DNA of 64,000 nt, from the NCBI GenBank assembly GCA_949126835.1, contig OX421494.1:57106358-57170357 (forward strand), in the 5' to 3' direction. Under the pieces are notes generated by a model. The model was given only the letters and a program-made list of their open reading frames with translations. It was not told the DNA's origin and did no database searches. Shown here piece after piece: positions 34,401 to 39,827 of the stretch; the stretch's first letter is position 1; each line of letters starts with the position of its first letter. A program made the position numbers and the translations under genes. The stretch is from Anisus vortex (Eukaryota > Mollusca > Gastropoda > Planorbidae).

Positions 34401-35947
34401 AAAGTATTTCTTGGTATTTCATTCAGGTGATTCGGAAAGTATTTCTTGATATTTCATTCAGGTGATTCTGAAAGTATTTCTTGGTATTTCATTCAGGTGA
34501 TTCTGAAAGTATTTCTTGGTATTTCATTCAGGTGATTCTGAAAGTATTTCTTGGTATTTCATTCAGGTGATTCTGAAAGTATTTCTTGGTATTTCATTCA
34601 GGTGATTCTGAAAGTATTTCTTGGTATTTCATTCAGGTGATTCTGAAAGTATTTCTTGGTATTTCATTCAGGTGATTCTGAAAGTATTTCTTGGTATTTC
34701 ATTCAGGTGATTCTGAAAGTATTTCTTGGTATTTCATTCAGGTGATTCTGAAAGTATTTCTTGGTATTTCATTCAGGTGATTCTGAAAGTATTTCTTGGT
34801 ATTTCATTCAGGTGATTCTGAAAGTATTTCTTGGTATTTCATTCAGGTGATTCTGAAAGTATTTCTTGGTATTTCATTCAGGTGATTCTGAAAGTATTTC
34901 TTGGTATTTCATTCAGGTGATTCTGAAAGTATTTCTTGGTATTTCATTCAGGTGATTCTGAAAGTATTTCTTGGTATTTCATTCAGGTGATTCTGAAAGT
35001 ATTTCTTGGTATTTCATTCAGGTGATTCTGAAAGTATTTCTTGGTATTTCATTCAGCTGATTCTGAAAGTATTTCTTGGTATTTCATTCAGGTGATTCTG
35101 AAAGTATTTCTTGGTATTTCATTCAGGTGATTCTGAAAGTATTTCTTGGTATTTCATTCAGGTGATTCTGAAAGTATTTCTTGGTATTTCATTCAGGTGA
35201 TTCTGAAAGTATTTCTTGGTATTTCATTCAGGTGATTCTGAAAGTATTTCTTGGTATTTCATTCAGGTGATTCTGAAAGTATTTCTTGGTATTTCATTCA
35301 GGTGATTCTGAAAGTATTTCTTGGTATTTCATTCAGGTGATTCTGAAATTATTTCTTGGTATTTCATTAAGGTGATTCTGAAAGTATTTCTTGGTATTTC
35401 ATTCAGGTGATTCTGAAAGTATTTCTTGGTATTTCATTCAGGTGATTCTGAAAGTATTTCTTGGTATTTCATTCAGGTGATTCTGAAAGTATTTCTTGGT
35501 ATTTCATTCAGGTGATTCTGAAAGTATTTCTTGGTATTTCATTCAGGTGATTCTGAAAGTATTTCTTGGTATTTCATTCAGGTGATTCTGAAAGTATTTC
35601 TTGGTATTTCATTAAGGTGATTCTGAAAGTATTTCTTGGTATTTCATTCAGGTGATTCTGAAAGTATTTCTTGGTATTTCATTCAGGTGATTCTGAAAGT
35701 ATTTCTTGGTATTTCATTCAGGTGATTCTGAAAGTATTTCTTGGTATTTCATTCAGGTGATCCTTCTGAGCCCAGCAAATTAGTCAACCTAGAAGAACTT
35801 GTCCTGAAAGGTCAGAGGGCAGAGCTGAAGTCTGCCATGAAGCAACGTCCGTCCTCATCCAAGGTGATAGCACCCAGCAAAAAGGAGACTAAGCCAAAAC
35901 CAAAAGTCAGGAATTATAATGTTAGGGATGATGCCTTCATTAGATGA
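1296..35947 (+). CDS. CCDC57: CCDC57 orthologue, 5'-truncated by window edge, 21 exons
   Basis: Joined exons: 1296-1450, 2094-2262, 3095-3216, 3636-3724, 5432-5589, 6194-6268, 6477-6677, 6889-7047, 10340-10502, 14689-14823, 15474-15591, 19170-19364, 19601-19701, 24024-24224, 26443-26502, 27540-27768, 28432-28595, 29107-29194, 30427-30669, 30833-30868 and 35757-35947. Phases agree at every junction and give about 1,016 residues, almost all predicted coiled coil (rich in E, K, Q, R, L; no membrane segment), with a Ser/Thr/Pro-rich and then basic tail. Recognition rests on remembered similarity to vertebrate CCDC57: YNLKLLEERDRELEKYD near the start, KREHEFKLRLDELS, ELKAKVLSKEL and DWQRRCEDLER all match in order and spacing. 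In vertebrates CCDC57 acts at centrosomes and centriolar satellites, works with CEP63 and affects centriole duplication and microtubules; the same role here is inference. The initiator exon is not in the window. Confidence 0.9.
1673..1912 (-). mobile_element. tRNA-derived SINE, diverged
   Basis: Antisense copy of the family best seen at 36841. Landmarks GGTACCCATCAGAGCTGGG, GGGACACCCTCCAGACCTGG and the inverted B-box region (GGATTTGAACC) are present. Confidence 0.75.
2094..2262 (+). CDS. CCDC57: CCDC57 exon
   Basis: Acceptor TTTACAG|AA, phase 1 in. The donor AAAAG|GTTGGA is weak after +2; phase 2 out. Coiled-coil heptads beginning ELRNALNDKNAEISELK. Confidence 0.85.
2421..2672. repeat. ~85-bp tandem repeat, 3 copies
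   Basis: Three diverged copies, each with TAAATTGCCTC, AAAGCAGTAGATTTTTATT and CAATCAAATGTTTGTGCTCT, inside a CCDC57 intron. Confidence 0.85.
2739..2800 (-). mobile_element. SINE fragment
   Basis: Contains CTACCCATCAGGGCTGAG and GACACCCTACTGGCCTG, matching the middle of the tRNA-derived SINE in antisense. Confidence 0.45.
3095..3216 (+). CDS. CCDC57: CCDC57 exon
   Basis: Acceptor CGTAG|T with a poor pyrimidine tract, donor ATGG|GTTATT, phases 2 to 1. Encodes FKDKELLEERKEYEEF and following charged coiled coil. The end is fixed by the join G|AG to the next exon, giving TMEFEDAMKKREHEF. Confidence 0.85.
3636..3724 (+). CDS. CCDC57: CCDC57 exon with GC donor
   Basis: Acceptor TTCCAG|A. The exon ends AAAG followed by GCAAGT, a non-canonical GC donor with otherwise perfect consensus. 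The join gives ELKAKVLSKEL, matching the conserved vertebrate segment. Encodes KREHEFKLRLDELS. Confidence 0.85.
3786..4037 (-). mobile_element. tRNA-derived SINE, split by a hAT insertion
   Basis: Antisense SINE with CACCAGTTTCTGTGGCC, AGGTACCCATCAGAGCTGGG and the inverted B box GGATTCAAACC. Its last bases resume at 4810-4819 after the hAT element. Confidence 0.8.
4038..4809 (-). mobile_element. hAT-type element, internally deleted, 8-bp TSD
   Basis: Flanked by an identical 8-bp duplication, ACCATGCC (4030-4037 and 4810-4817). The ends start TAGGGTTGCC and, inverted, TAGGACATGTCC. AAAAGGAGGACA-type subterminal motifs occur near both ends. The - strand at about 4600-4439 encodes a hAT transposase C-terminal dimerisation remnant (NVERVCSLINAQWTKERNRL). 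At 772 bp it cannot be autonomous. Confidence 0.8.
4439..4657 (-). pseudogene. hAT transposase C-terminal remnant
   Basis: 72-codon open frame containing NGNVERVCSLINAQWTKERN and RLSVNSVNGIIL, typical of the hAT dimerisation region. The catalytic part is absent, so it cannot encode an active enzyme. Confidence 0.75.
5219..5394. repeat. 22-bp minisatellite, 8 copies
   Basis: Units TGACACATTTATTGTGTGTG plus two bases. The array ends 37 bp before the next CCDC57 exon. Confidence 0.95.
5432..5589 (+). CDS. CCDC57: CCDC57 exon
   Basis: Acceptor CCATTAG|GCA, phase 0 in; donor GCAGA|GTAAGT, phase 2 out. Encodes AKVLSKELELSRES and a long charged helix. The donor lies in a 14-nt perfect palindrome. 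Confidence 0.9.
5604..5968. repeat. 16-bp minisatellite, ~22 copies
   Basis: Units of AGCTGGTACTTACTGT (variant CCACA) start just after the donor at 5590. Each unit contains TACTTAC, the reverse complement of the donor's GTAAGTA. Confidence 0.9.
6194..6268 (+). CDS. CCDC57: CCDC57 exon
   Basis: Acceptor TCTCTAG|A, donor AGAAA|GTAAAT, phase 2 in and out. Encodes IAELKNKLSSSETAIKKLQ. Confidence 0.9.
6477..6677 (+). CDS. CCDC57: CCDC57 exon
   Basis: Acceptor GTAAAG|A with little pyrimidine tract; donor GAAAA|GTACTC. Phase 2 in and out. Encodes FTEMDKMSRDKEDL and further coiled coil ending KEKEILIE. Confidence 0.85.
6889..7047 (+). CDS. CCDC57: CCDC57 exon
   Basis: Acceptor CCATTAG|T, donor GACAG|GTGAGA, phase 2 in and out. 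Encodes LKEEIKTVKEKWTRHVAEI through KEDLDR. The next intron carries the 64-bp array. Confidence 0.9.
7165..7325 (+). mobile_element. LINE 3' fragment
   Basis: GGCATGGAATGGGTTGCCTG and the tail ATAGGAGGAGCGTCTGTAAT match the longer LINE 3' end at 38700-39150. The encoded residues resemble the WNGLPEQ end of a reverse transcriptase. Confidence 0.65.
7556..7625. repeat. dispersed TATATAGCGCT repeat fragment
   Basis: AATAATAATTCTATTTATAT and AGCGCTGCCAACAGATG resemble copies at 37125-37215 and 45585-45700. Element class not determined. Confidence 0.45.
7672..7808. mobile_element. hAT-type MITE
   Basis: Inverted ends CAGGGGTCAACAACC and GGTTGCCGACCTCTG, 137 bp, with internal TTGGCACGCTGAATGAGTTA shared with copies at 27253, 43989 and 47931. 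Flanks share only CTAGA, a decayed duplication. Confidence 0.75.
7851..10339. repeat. 64-bp GT...AG minisatellite, 38 units, ending on a splice acceptor
   Basis: From 7915 to 10339 there are 31 units of 64 bp and 7 of 63 bp (one T lost; all at the 3' end), exactly 2,425 bp, after a partial first copy. Every unit starts GTATAATTAAG and ends TTTTCTGCAG or TTTACTGCAG. The last AG is the acceptor of the exon at 10340, whose first bases GTATAA match the unit start. Confidence 0.97.
10340..10502 (+). CDS. CCDC57: CCDC57 exon abutting 64-bp array
   Basis: Acceptor TTACTGCAG|GTATAA is the last copy of the junction present in every preceding 64-bp repeat unit. Donor AATGAT|GTAAGT, phase 0 out. Encodes YKNELQASAEREEKLD and DWQRRCEDLER, a strong CCDC57 signature. 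Confidence 0.92.
10525..10765 (-). mobile_element. LINE fragment
   Basis: On the - strand a translated stretch reads WFKANYDTLAPELDKQ and CTAHLKYKHVMN. This type of sequence lies between endonuclease and reverse transcriptase in non-LTR element polyproteins. Degraded by stops. Confidence 0.5.
11505..12788. repeat. 31-bp minisatellite, ~41 copies
   Basis: Units contain TACTAATCACATGACCAACC followed by TAATCACAGTA. TACTAAT resembles a branch-point sequence and CACAG an acceptor. It ends directly at a LINE. Confidence 0.95.
12789..14640 (+). mobile_element. 5'-truncated non-LTR retrotransposon (reverse transcriptase, C2H2 tail)
   Basis: Broken by stops and frameshifts but readable across frames: APGPDMIPAEIYKEGG, then FIDLTKTFDSVS (RT motif A), VKQGCNLAPTLFSLM (motif B), and LFADDCAL near 13617-13640 (catalytic FADD). 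Downstream are QLRWAGHVIRM and, near 14490-14550, a C2H2 finger CTVCSRTFRA...H...H. It ends with an ACAACAACAAC tail at about 14625. Probably RTE/CR1-like; clade not decided. Same strand as CCDC57. Confidence 0.88.
14689..14823 (+). CDS. CCDC57: CCDC57 exon
   Basis: Acceptor TTTGATAG|GCA, donor ACCAAA|GTGAGT, phase 0 both sides (45 codons). Encodes AEALVKERERELRHKVLL to DIPLDSFTK. It lies about 55 bp after the end of a LINE insertion. Confidence 0.9.
15297..15405 (+). mobile_element. LINE 3' tail fragment
   Basis: AAGACTAGACTCG and TATAGAAGGAGAGTCTGTAA match the tail of the LINE at 38700-39150. Confidence 0.5.
15474..15591 (+). CDS. CCDC57: CCDC57 exon with competing in-frame donors
   Basis: Acceptor TTTAAAAG|TAT, phase 0 in. 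Donor GGGAG|GTGAGG leaves phase 1 and joins to GSDSGELIDL. A second donor, GACA|GTAAGT with exon end at 15630, also leaves phase 1 and would add 13 residues. That second donor is the first unit of the 36/43-bp array. Encodes LQKENASLRELISHMRQEME. Confidence 0.88.
15612..18330. repeat. 36/43-bp minisatellite with GTAAGT in each unit, higher-order structure
   Basis: Roughly 65 units of two lengths. Each contains CATACTGACA|GTAAGTTGTG, then either TAGTGGTGG (36 bp) or TAGCAAGTTCCAGTGG (43 bp). A block of ten 36-bp units with the same internal G/A variant order occurs three times (from about 16261, 16800 and 17468), so larger segments were also duplicated. The array starts at a CCDC57 donor. Confidence 0.95.
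18345..18640 (+). mobile_element. possible LINE 3' fragment
   Basis: ATGCCCCCTCTGTAAACACC...AGATGGCTGCTGGATCAGGA followed by a GATGATGATGATGATGAC run. Residues such as ACPLCKHHFLTVQHY resemble the zinc-binding C-terminus of jockey-type elements. Confidence 0.4.
19170..19364 (+). CDS. CCDC57: CCDC57 exon
   Basis: Acceptor CTCCGTAG|GT, donor ATAG|GTAATT, phase 1 in and out. Encodes GSDSGELIDLQRENKELRR and ends with HILALNAAI. Confidence 0.9.
19601..19701 (+). CDS. CCDC57: CCDC57 exon; its donor seeds the 55-bp array
   Basis: Acceptor TTTCATAG|GC, phase 1 in; donor AAAACAG|GTTTGT, phase 0 out. Encodes SLRSEKVELAASVKKQQARI. The last ~15 exon bases resemble the tail of every unit in the following array. 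Confidence 0.9.
19687..22318. repeat. 55-bp GT...AG minisatellite, ~47 copies, starting on a splice donor
   Basis: Each unit starts GTTTGTGTAATTTTAA and ends ATATACCAAAACAG. The first joint is the real donor (AAAACAG|GTTTGT) of the exon ending 19701, whose tail AATATCTCAAAACAG matches the unit tail at 13 of 15 bases. A few units are 52 bp. Confidence 0.97.
22319..23027 (-). mobile_element. ~0.7-kb retroposon-like insertion inside the 55-bp array
   Basis: It splits the array. Read on the - strand it ends TTTGGATCAATAAAGAAATC followed by TTATC repeats, a typical retroposon tail, so it was inserted antisense to CCDC57. No recognisable protein. It contains CCAAGATGGCGG on the + strand. No clear target duplication. 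Confidence 0.6.
23028..23545. repeat. diverged continuation of the 55-bp array
   Basis: About nine units with many substitutions (GATAATATACC, CCATTTGGCTAATATACC). Clearly more diverged than the left block. Confidence 0.9.
23917..24006 (+). repeat. interspersed repeat tail next to an exon acceptor
   Basis: GCCGCCCTGCAGGAGTTTTG, GGCCATAGATGTAATATTC and GCATCTGTAAATTTATAAG match the family at 1044 and 63725. The CCDC57 acceptor follows 17 bp later. Confidence 0.6.
24024..24224 (+). CDS. CCDC57: CCDC57 exon
   Basis: Acceptor ATTTACAG|CCT, donor AACCAG|GTAGTT, phase 0 both sides (67 codons). Encodes PRQKQIQIDQLTYELGTS and a long charged helix. The acceptor sits just 3' of an interspersed-repeat copy. 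Confidence 0.9.
24240..25152. repeat. 65-bp minisatellite with shortened variants, ~15 copies
   Basis: Units contain TCTAAGTGGAGTTGTTTATA, GTTTAATTGTACACAAGG and ATATGTTACTTCTCACAG. The later part lacks CTAAAGTGATA, giving shorter units. It begins within ~20 bp of the donor at 24225. Confidence 0.93.
25578..25815 (-). mobile_element. tRNA-derived SINE
   Basis: Antisense copy with CACCAGTTTCTGTGGCCAC, GGTACTCATCAGAGCTGGG, GGACACCCTCTAGGCCCGGG and CCAGGATTCCAATCCAGG. Confidence 0.8.
25970..26238. repeat. 45-bp minisatellite, 6 copies
   Basis: Perfect units with CAGAGCAGTGCTCATCTC and GTGTATAGCTGGTGCTATAT. Open in frame, but intronic. Confidence 0.95.
26443..26502 (+). CDS. CCDC57: CCDC57 exon
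   Basis: Acceptor TTCTTCAG|TTG, donor GCCCAG|GTAAAA, phase 0 (20 codons). Encodes LSALKMEMSEANPSINFGAQ, a short less helical link. Confidence 0.85.
26727..26952 (+). mobile_element. tRNA-derived SINE, sense copy
   Basis: Perfect pol III B box GGTTCGAATCC at 26777-26787, then CCCAGCTCTGATGGGTACC and TGGCCACAGAAACTTGTGAA. Confidence 0.85.
27253..27335. mobile_element. hAT-type MITE, half copy
   Basis: TGTTGGCACGCTGAATGAAT and the end AGGTTGCCAAACCCCTG; the other end is missing. Confidence 0.6.
27540..27768 (+). CDS. CCDC57: CCDC57 exon; donor repeated six times
   Basis: Acceptor TGTTTTAG|GAA, phase 0 in; donor GCAGCAA|GTATGT, phase 1 out. Encodes ELYIQQLQSELSQLRRV and DIKGKLRLAASKIIQLAKEN. 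A 33-bp repeat reproduces the donor at each unit. Confidence 0.9.
27765..27952. repeat. 33-bp minisatellite, 6 copies, containing a splice donor
   Basis: Unit starts GCAA|GTATGTTGAGTTATC. The first copy spans the real donor of the exon ending 27768, and all six carry GCAAGTATGT. 33 bp keeps frame. Confidence 0.95.
28432..28595 (+). CDS. CCDC57: CCDC57 exon
   Basis: Two in-frame acceptors 6 nt apart: AAATAG|TTTCAG|GAAGG. Both accept phase 1 and differ by two residues. The second (exon start 28438) is nearer consensus. Donor AAACAG|GTGGGT, phase 0. Encodes NTKQSSADDQLLQQELKQVN to YHLTKQ. Confidence 0.85.
28594..28702. repeat. ~27-bp repeat, 4 copies, starting at a donor
   Basis: GGTGGGTTTTTTCTATCCTC is followed by three GCTGGGTTTTTTC-type copies. 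The first copy begins at the donor CAG|GTGGGT. Confidence 0.9.
28965..29041 (-). mobile_element. SINE fragment, old
   Basis: CAGGGCTGATGAAGTATTTG and GGCTAGCACATTACCC resemble the SINE 3' region in antisense. Confidence 0.35.
29107..29194 (+). CDS. CCDC57: CCDC57 exon
   Basis: Acceptor CCAACAG|GAA, donor ACTG|GTAAGT, phases 0 to 1. Encodes ELEFAQRFRDSNSQDTATV. A retrotransposon RNase H fragment follows within 60 bp in the intron. Confidence 0.88.
29252..29962 (+). mobile_element. jockey-like retrotransposon RNase H fragment
   Basis: One open frame of about 236 codons: VIFTDAKTVLHSLKNPN, LQWIPGHIQNEGNDTADTLA (RNase H motifs), then a zinc-binding tail MCPCGTAPENAEHVLQSCPL. Reverse transcriptase is absent. 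It lies in the CCDC57 intron in sense orientation. The frame is intact, so insertion looks fairly recent. Confidence 0.85.
29963..30426. other. intronic DNA without recognised feature
   Basis: AT-rich sequence between the RNase H fragment and the next exon. Confidence 0.6.
30427..30669 (+). CDS. CCDC57: CCDC57 exon, Ser/Thr/Pro-rich
   Basis: Acceptor ATTTCCAG|TG, donor ACAG|GTTTGT, phase 1 in and out (81 codons). The product is no longer coiled coil: NALSVQPRTATTTPPRSKSH, then a short amphipathic segment IQKVWELLDEESIKSGG. Confidence 0.87.
30833..30868 (+). CDS. CCDC57: probable CCDC57 36-nt microexon
   Basis: Strong acceptor (TTCTTTCCTTCAG|GA) and fair donor (CACAAG|GTGAAA) frame 36 nt in phase 1 on both sides. 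It adds 12 residues ending QKQFSKTTPQ without changing frame. Skipping would also keep the frame, so it may be a cassette exon. Confidence 0.7.
31029..31128. repeat. 18-bp tandem repeat, ~5 copies
   Basis: TGTTGATGTAATGTTTGC units, the last shortened. Confidence 0.9.
31527..35756. repeat. 35-bp GT...AG minisatellite, ~120 copies, ending on a splice acceptor
   Basis: 4.2 kb of units that begin GTGATTCTGAAAG and end GGTATTTCATTCAG. The final AG is the acceptor of the last CCDC57 exon, which begins GTGATCC. The left end is more variable (AAAATATTTC, CTGGTA variants). One unit carries a 6-bp GGCCTA insertion (32204-32211). Confidence 0.97.
35757..35947 (+). CDS. CCDC57: CCDC57 last coding exon
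   Basis: The acceptor CATTCAG|GTGATC is the last copy of the joint repeated in the 35-bp array. Phase 1 in, stop TGA at 35945-35947. Encodes GDPSEPSKLVNLEELVLKGQ, then a basic tail ending KVRNYNVRDDAFIR. Confidence 0.92.
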
Positions 35948-36345
35948 TATTGTGATTGACAGTGTGTGAATAACATGCAAGTTTATATTGTGATTGACAG
36001 TGTGTGAATAACATGCAAGTTTATATTGTGACTGACAGTGTGTGAATAACATGCAAGTTTATATTGTGACTGACAGTGTGTGAATGACATGCACGTTTAT
36101 ATTGTGATTGACAGTGTGTGAATAACATGCAAGTTTATATTGTGATTGACAGTTTGTGAATAACATGCAGGTTTATATTGTGACTGACAGTGTGTGAATA
36201 ACATGCAAGTTTATATTGTGATTGACAGTGTGTGAATAACAAGCAAGTTTATATTGTGATTGACAGTGTGTGAATAATGCAAGTTTATATTGTGACTGAC
36301 AGTGTGTGAATAACATGCAAGTTTATATTGTGATATCCATTGACA
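35945..36345. repeat. 38-bp minisatellite in the 3' UTR, ~10 copies
   Basis: Units with TTGTGATTGACAGTGTGTGA and ATAACATGCAAGTTTATA begin at the stop codon, so the CCDC57 mRNA should carry them. Confidence 0.9.
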
Positions 36346-36722
36346 GTAGTTGTAAGTTGAAATGTGGTTGCTATGGCAGTAGAAATGAACAGAATGAAAG
36401 GTGAGCTCTTCTAAACCATTTCAAAGGTTAATGATAACTTGATGAGGTTAATGTTCATTTACTGAAAGTTATTTTTTATCTTAATAAGTAGGGGTCATTT
36501 TATTGTTAAGTGTTACTGTTAAATCAAAAAAGTTTTAACAAGAACATCAGAATGTTAATTATTTCATTCCACTTTAAAAAGTGTATGTATGTGTATAAAT
36601 CCTAATGAAATATTCAATATACTTCTTTAATTATTCACTGTGAAAATGTAGATAAATAGTTATATGATACATTGTATAAAATTGTATAAATTGTAAACTT
36701 TAATCAATAATATCAGCTATGA

Positions 36723-36728
36723 AATAAA
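36723..36728 (+). promoter_or_regulatory. likely CCDC57 polyadenylation signal
   Basis: Consensus AATAAA about 780 bp after the stop; T-rich sequence follows. Other weak signals are possible. Confidence 0.55.
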
Positions 36729-36840
36729 ACTATATTCTTTCTTTTAAAATGTTGAATCTCTTACATTACCAAATATATTTCCATTGTGTTTTGCTGTTTT
36801 GAACGGTTGGCAATTATTTACAATAAGTAAAAAGTAAATC

Positions 36841-37096
36841 AGGGGCAAGGTAGCTGAGCGGCAGCGTGTTCGACTGGCGATCCGAAGGTCCTGGGTTCGA
36901 ATCCTGGTGGAGGCTAGGATTTTTTCTCAGAACTTGATGGTGTCCCTGAGTTTACCCAGCTCTGATGGGTACCTGACACTAGTTGGGGTAAGGTGAAGGC
37001 AGCTGGGCATTGTGCTGGCCACACATCCCTAGTAATCTGTGGCCACAGAAACTGGTGAACGCTGCTTCACTAGCCCTGTGATCAGTTTGACCAGAA
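36841..37096 (+). mobile_element. tRNA-derived SINE, best copy
   Basis: The tRNA-like head has an A box (TAGCTGAGCGG, 36851-36861) and a perfect B box (GGTTCGAATCC, 36894-36904). The body contains ACCCAGCTCTGATGGGTACC and GTGGCCACAGAAACTGGTG. At least five other copies occur here. Confidence 0.9.
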
Positions 37097-37124
37097 GGGT
37101 ACTTTACTATTTACTTAAAAAGTT

Positions 37125-37215
37125 AATAATAATAAATAATTGTATTTCTATAGCACTGTTAACAAACATAATTTCAGCACAAAGAGCACTTAAAAATAAA
37201 ATTAGTAAATATCAA
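37125..37215. repeat. dispersed repeat fragment (TATAGCACTG family)
   Basis: AATAATTGTATTTCTATAGC and AGCACAAAGAGCACTTAAAA, related to 7556 and 45585. Confidence 0.4.
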
Positions 37216-37339
37216 AATAGTGATTAAGTTCTTTTTAATGAGTGATAATGCAGCTTGTTTGTATGAGCTGAATGGCGAGCGAATTCCAGACTTTTGGTCC
37301 AAATGTGGTGATAAGCTCCCATGTCAATTCTTTGATGAA

Positions 37340-37680
37340 CAAGTTTTTTTGTTGTTGGCTTCCATTAGTCTCGCGAGACGACGGAATTTAGTGTGCCCTT
37401 AAGGAATGTGCGTTCCTGGCCTTGCAGCTTCTACTGTGGCTGAACAATCCACACGCGAGTGACAGTCTTTGTTGCACGTCTGGCACAAGAAGGCAGAATT
37501 TGTCGTGGGCTAGTCTCTTCCTTCCCTTCCTTCTGGTGCGCTTCTTGTCGGCAAGCTATTGCAGGTTTCTTTCTTCTACTTCCAACTCGGAGGTCAACGC
37601 TTGTCTCCGGCTGGACCTGTCTCTGACAAGTTCCTCCCAGCTGTTTGTGTCTAGGGGCTTTATACGGTCTAGTTAATGTG
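37340..37680 (-). mobile_element. LINE 3' fragment with zinc-finger tail
   Basis: - strand translation gives LDTNSWEELVRDRSSRRQ, RRKGRKRLAHDK and GLFSHSRSC, the C-terminal end of a common non-LTR polyprotein. Frameshifted. Confidence 0.65.
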
Positions 37681-37965
37681 ATAAATTAATATTTTTATTT
37701 CTTGTTTTCTTACAACTTATTTGACACTATTTATCCATTGCAATAAGAAAAGAAAATAGTTTTATTAATTAACAGCTGATAACAGGTTCGAATTATTTGT
37801 AGCGAGTTGCGTCCCCTCCTTTACACTGACGTCATGGACAAACAAACCAACACACCCACGGCCTAACATTTCCCACAGCGATAGCATTACAGTTTCCTTA
37901 ATCAGCAGGAAAAAAACAAAATGGCTACTTTCATCGGACTAGTAAAGTACAAGTACCCGTCGGAC

Positions 37966-38200
37966 CGAATTGATCCATAGGTCTGATGAAGCAGTTTCTG
38001 TGGCCACGGCATACTAGGTGATTGTGTGGCCAGCACTATGCACCGCCGCCTTTACTTTACCCCAACTAATGTCAGGTACCCATCAGACTCAGGGACACCT
38101 CCAGACGTGGGAAAAATCCTTATAGCTTGCACTTGGATTCGAACCCGGGACCTTTGGTACGCCAGCCGAACGCGCTGACACACGGGCACCGTACCCCCCG
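37966..38200 (-). mobile_element. tRNA-derived SINE
   Basis: Antisense copy: CAGTTTCTGTGGCCACGGCA, AATGTCAGGTACCCATCAG, and an inverted B box GGATTCGAACC. Confidence 0.85.
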
Positions 38201-38695
38201 GACTAGACTAATAGAAAAAGAAAAAAACGAAATGTTTTCTTCGGCATTGGTTCAGACTTCAGACTTACATTTTCTACACGGATAGAGCAGTACCGGACTT
38301 AAGTACTGGCGTCTTGGTAGGGCGCCTACATGTGCTGATTAGAGAGGGGGGCATTAAGGATCTTCCAAAGAAAAAATGAACATTATTAATAATATTTTCA
38401 TATCATCTCCCCTTCTTTGTATTTTTTTAGATCCACTCTGCGAAGTCTTAATTTTAAAAAAATTACTTCTGAACTTTCCTATTCCCCCTTTCGCCAACCC
38501 TGTTAAAAAGTTTGCCTAATTATTAGTCACAAGGCATTTGTTTTACAATCTAGACTTATAGACTATAGGCCTAGTTTTTTTTTTATATCGTGTTTGATGA
38601 CAAGAAATGCAATAGTCAATAAGCTTAGACCTTTCTAATTTTATTGTCATAAACACTTAATTCAAATTATCTGTGTGTGTGATTTCAAGCAGTAC
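38201..38695. other. intergenic, nothing recognised
   Basis: AT-rich; one TAGGCCTA at about 38568. Confidence 0.6.
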
Positions 38696-39150
38696 TTAGT
38701 ACCCATCAACTAAAGAAAACATGAAAAAATTATAACAAATCCAAAAAAGAGCTGCAAGGTTCATAACTAGTGAATATTCCCAGTTAACAAGAGTAACACC
38801 AATAGTCAATACACTAAACCTAGAAACACTAGAAGACAGAAGGGCAAAGAGTAAAGTAGTAATAATACATAAGGCATTAAACTCTAATTTAGAAATACAA
38901 CACAATAACAACCTGTTGCAATGCTCAGATAAACATAAAGACAAAAACACTTTCCTTGTCCCTTATGCGAGAACAAATGCATATAAGTACTATTTCTTCC
39001 CGAGTGGCATTCGGGCATGGAATGGGTTGCCTGAACAAGCCAAGAAAACCAGTAACTTAACATCATTTAAAACATTAATAAAAATGCAAGACTAGACTCG
39101 GACCACGGATGAGCGTAGGACGCAATAATCTTTTTTATAGAAGGAGCGTC
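38696..39150 (+). mobile_element. LINE 3' end (reverse transcriptase C-terminus)
   Basis: Reads QIQKRAARFITSEYSQLTRV, LETLEDRRAKSKVVII and FPSGIRAWNGLPEQAKKTSN on the + strand, then a tail with TATAGAAGGAGCGTCTGTAA. Related tails recur at 7165, 15297, 57463 and 59455. Confidence 0.8.
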
Positions 39151-39154
39151 TGTA

Positions 39155-39670
39155 ATGAATAAGAAAGAAGATAGGAACCTCAAGGGATGCTCCACCAAGA
39201 CCCAGACGCATTGTTATAAAAGTTTAGCTCGTCCCATCCTGGAGTACGCATCGACGGTATGGGATCCCCATCAACAACACCTGATATCTAAGCTGGAGAT
39301 GACCCAACGTCGAGCGGCACGTCGTATCTTACAGGACTACGTCCATGAAACGAGCGCCTCTGCTTTGGTGGCCAAACTCGAATTGGAGCCCCTACAACAC
39401 CGCAGAGCGTTAAACAAAGTCACCACTATTTACAAGATCGTGAACCGCCTCGTGGAAATGTCCACGCAGCCGGGTCGAATCAAACATGTGACCCGCTCTA
39501 CTCGAGCTGCATGTCCCACATGCACTCATTGACGTCTACAAATATTCTTTTTTTCCCTCATCCATTAGGCTGTGGAACACCATGGATTAGGCCTCCATCA
39601 CTGCCCCTACTGTGCTGGCTTTCAAATCGTCACTGAAGGGATGGTCTAAAAACCTAAAGTGACACTCTGT
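39155..39670 (+). mobile_element. second LINE 3' end, different family
   Basis: Reads KSLARPILEYASTVWDPHQQ, MTQRRAARRILQDYVHETSA and LELEPLQHRRALNKVTTIYK, then a frameshift before SFFPSSIRLWNTMD. Confidence 0.8.
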
Positions 39671-39827
39671 CATCTGTTTATAATTGTTGTTTGTGATGTT
39701 TTTTATTTTATGTTAAGTTGAATTGTGAACACTTTCCTCGGTCCTAACGGGGTCTCCACAGTAATATGAATAAGAAGAAGAAGATCTAGTCTACAGTTTA
39801 TGTCATAGTAGATTCTAATTGCACAAA

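Noticed and set aside
36841..36915. Functional tRNA gene
   Set aside because: A and B boxes are present, but the sequence continues into a conserved SINE body seen in at least five other copies and I see no cloverleaf acceptor stem.
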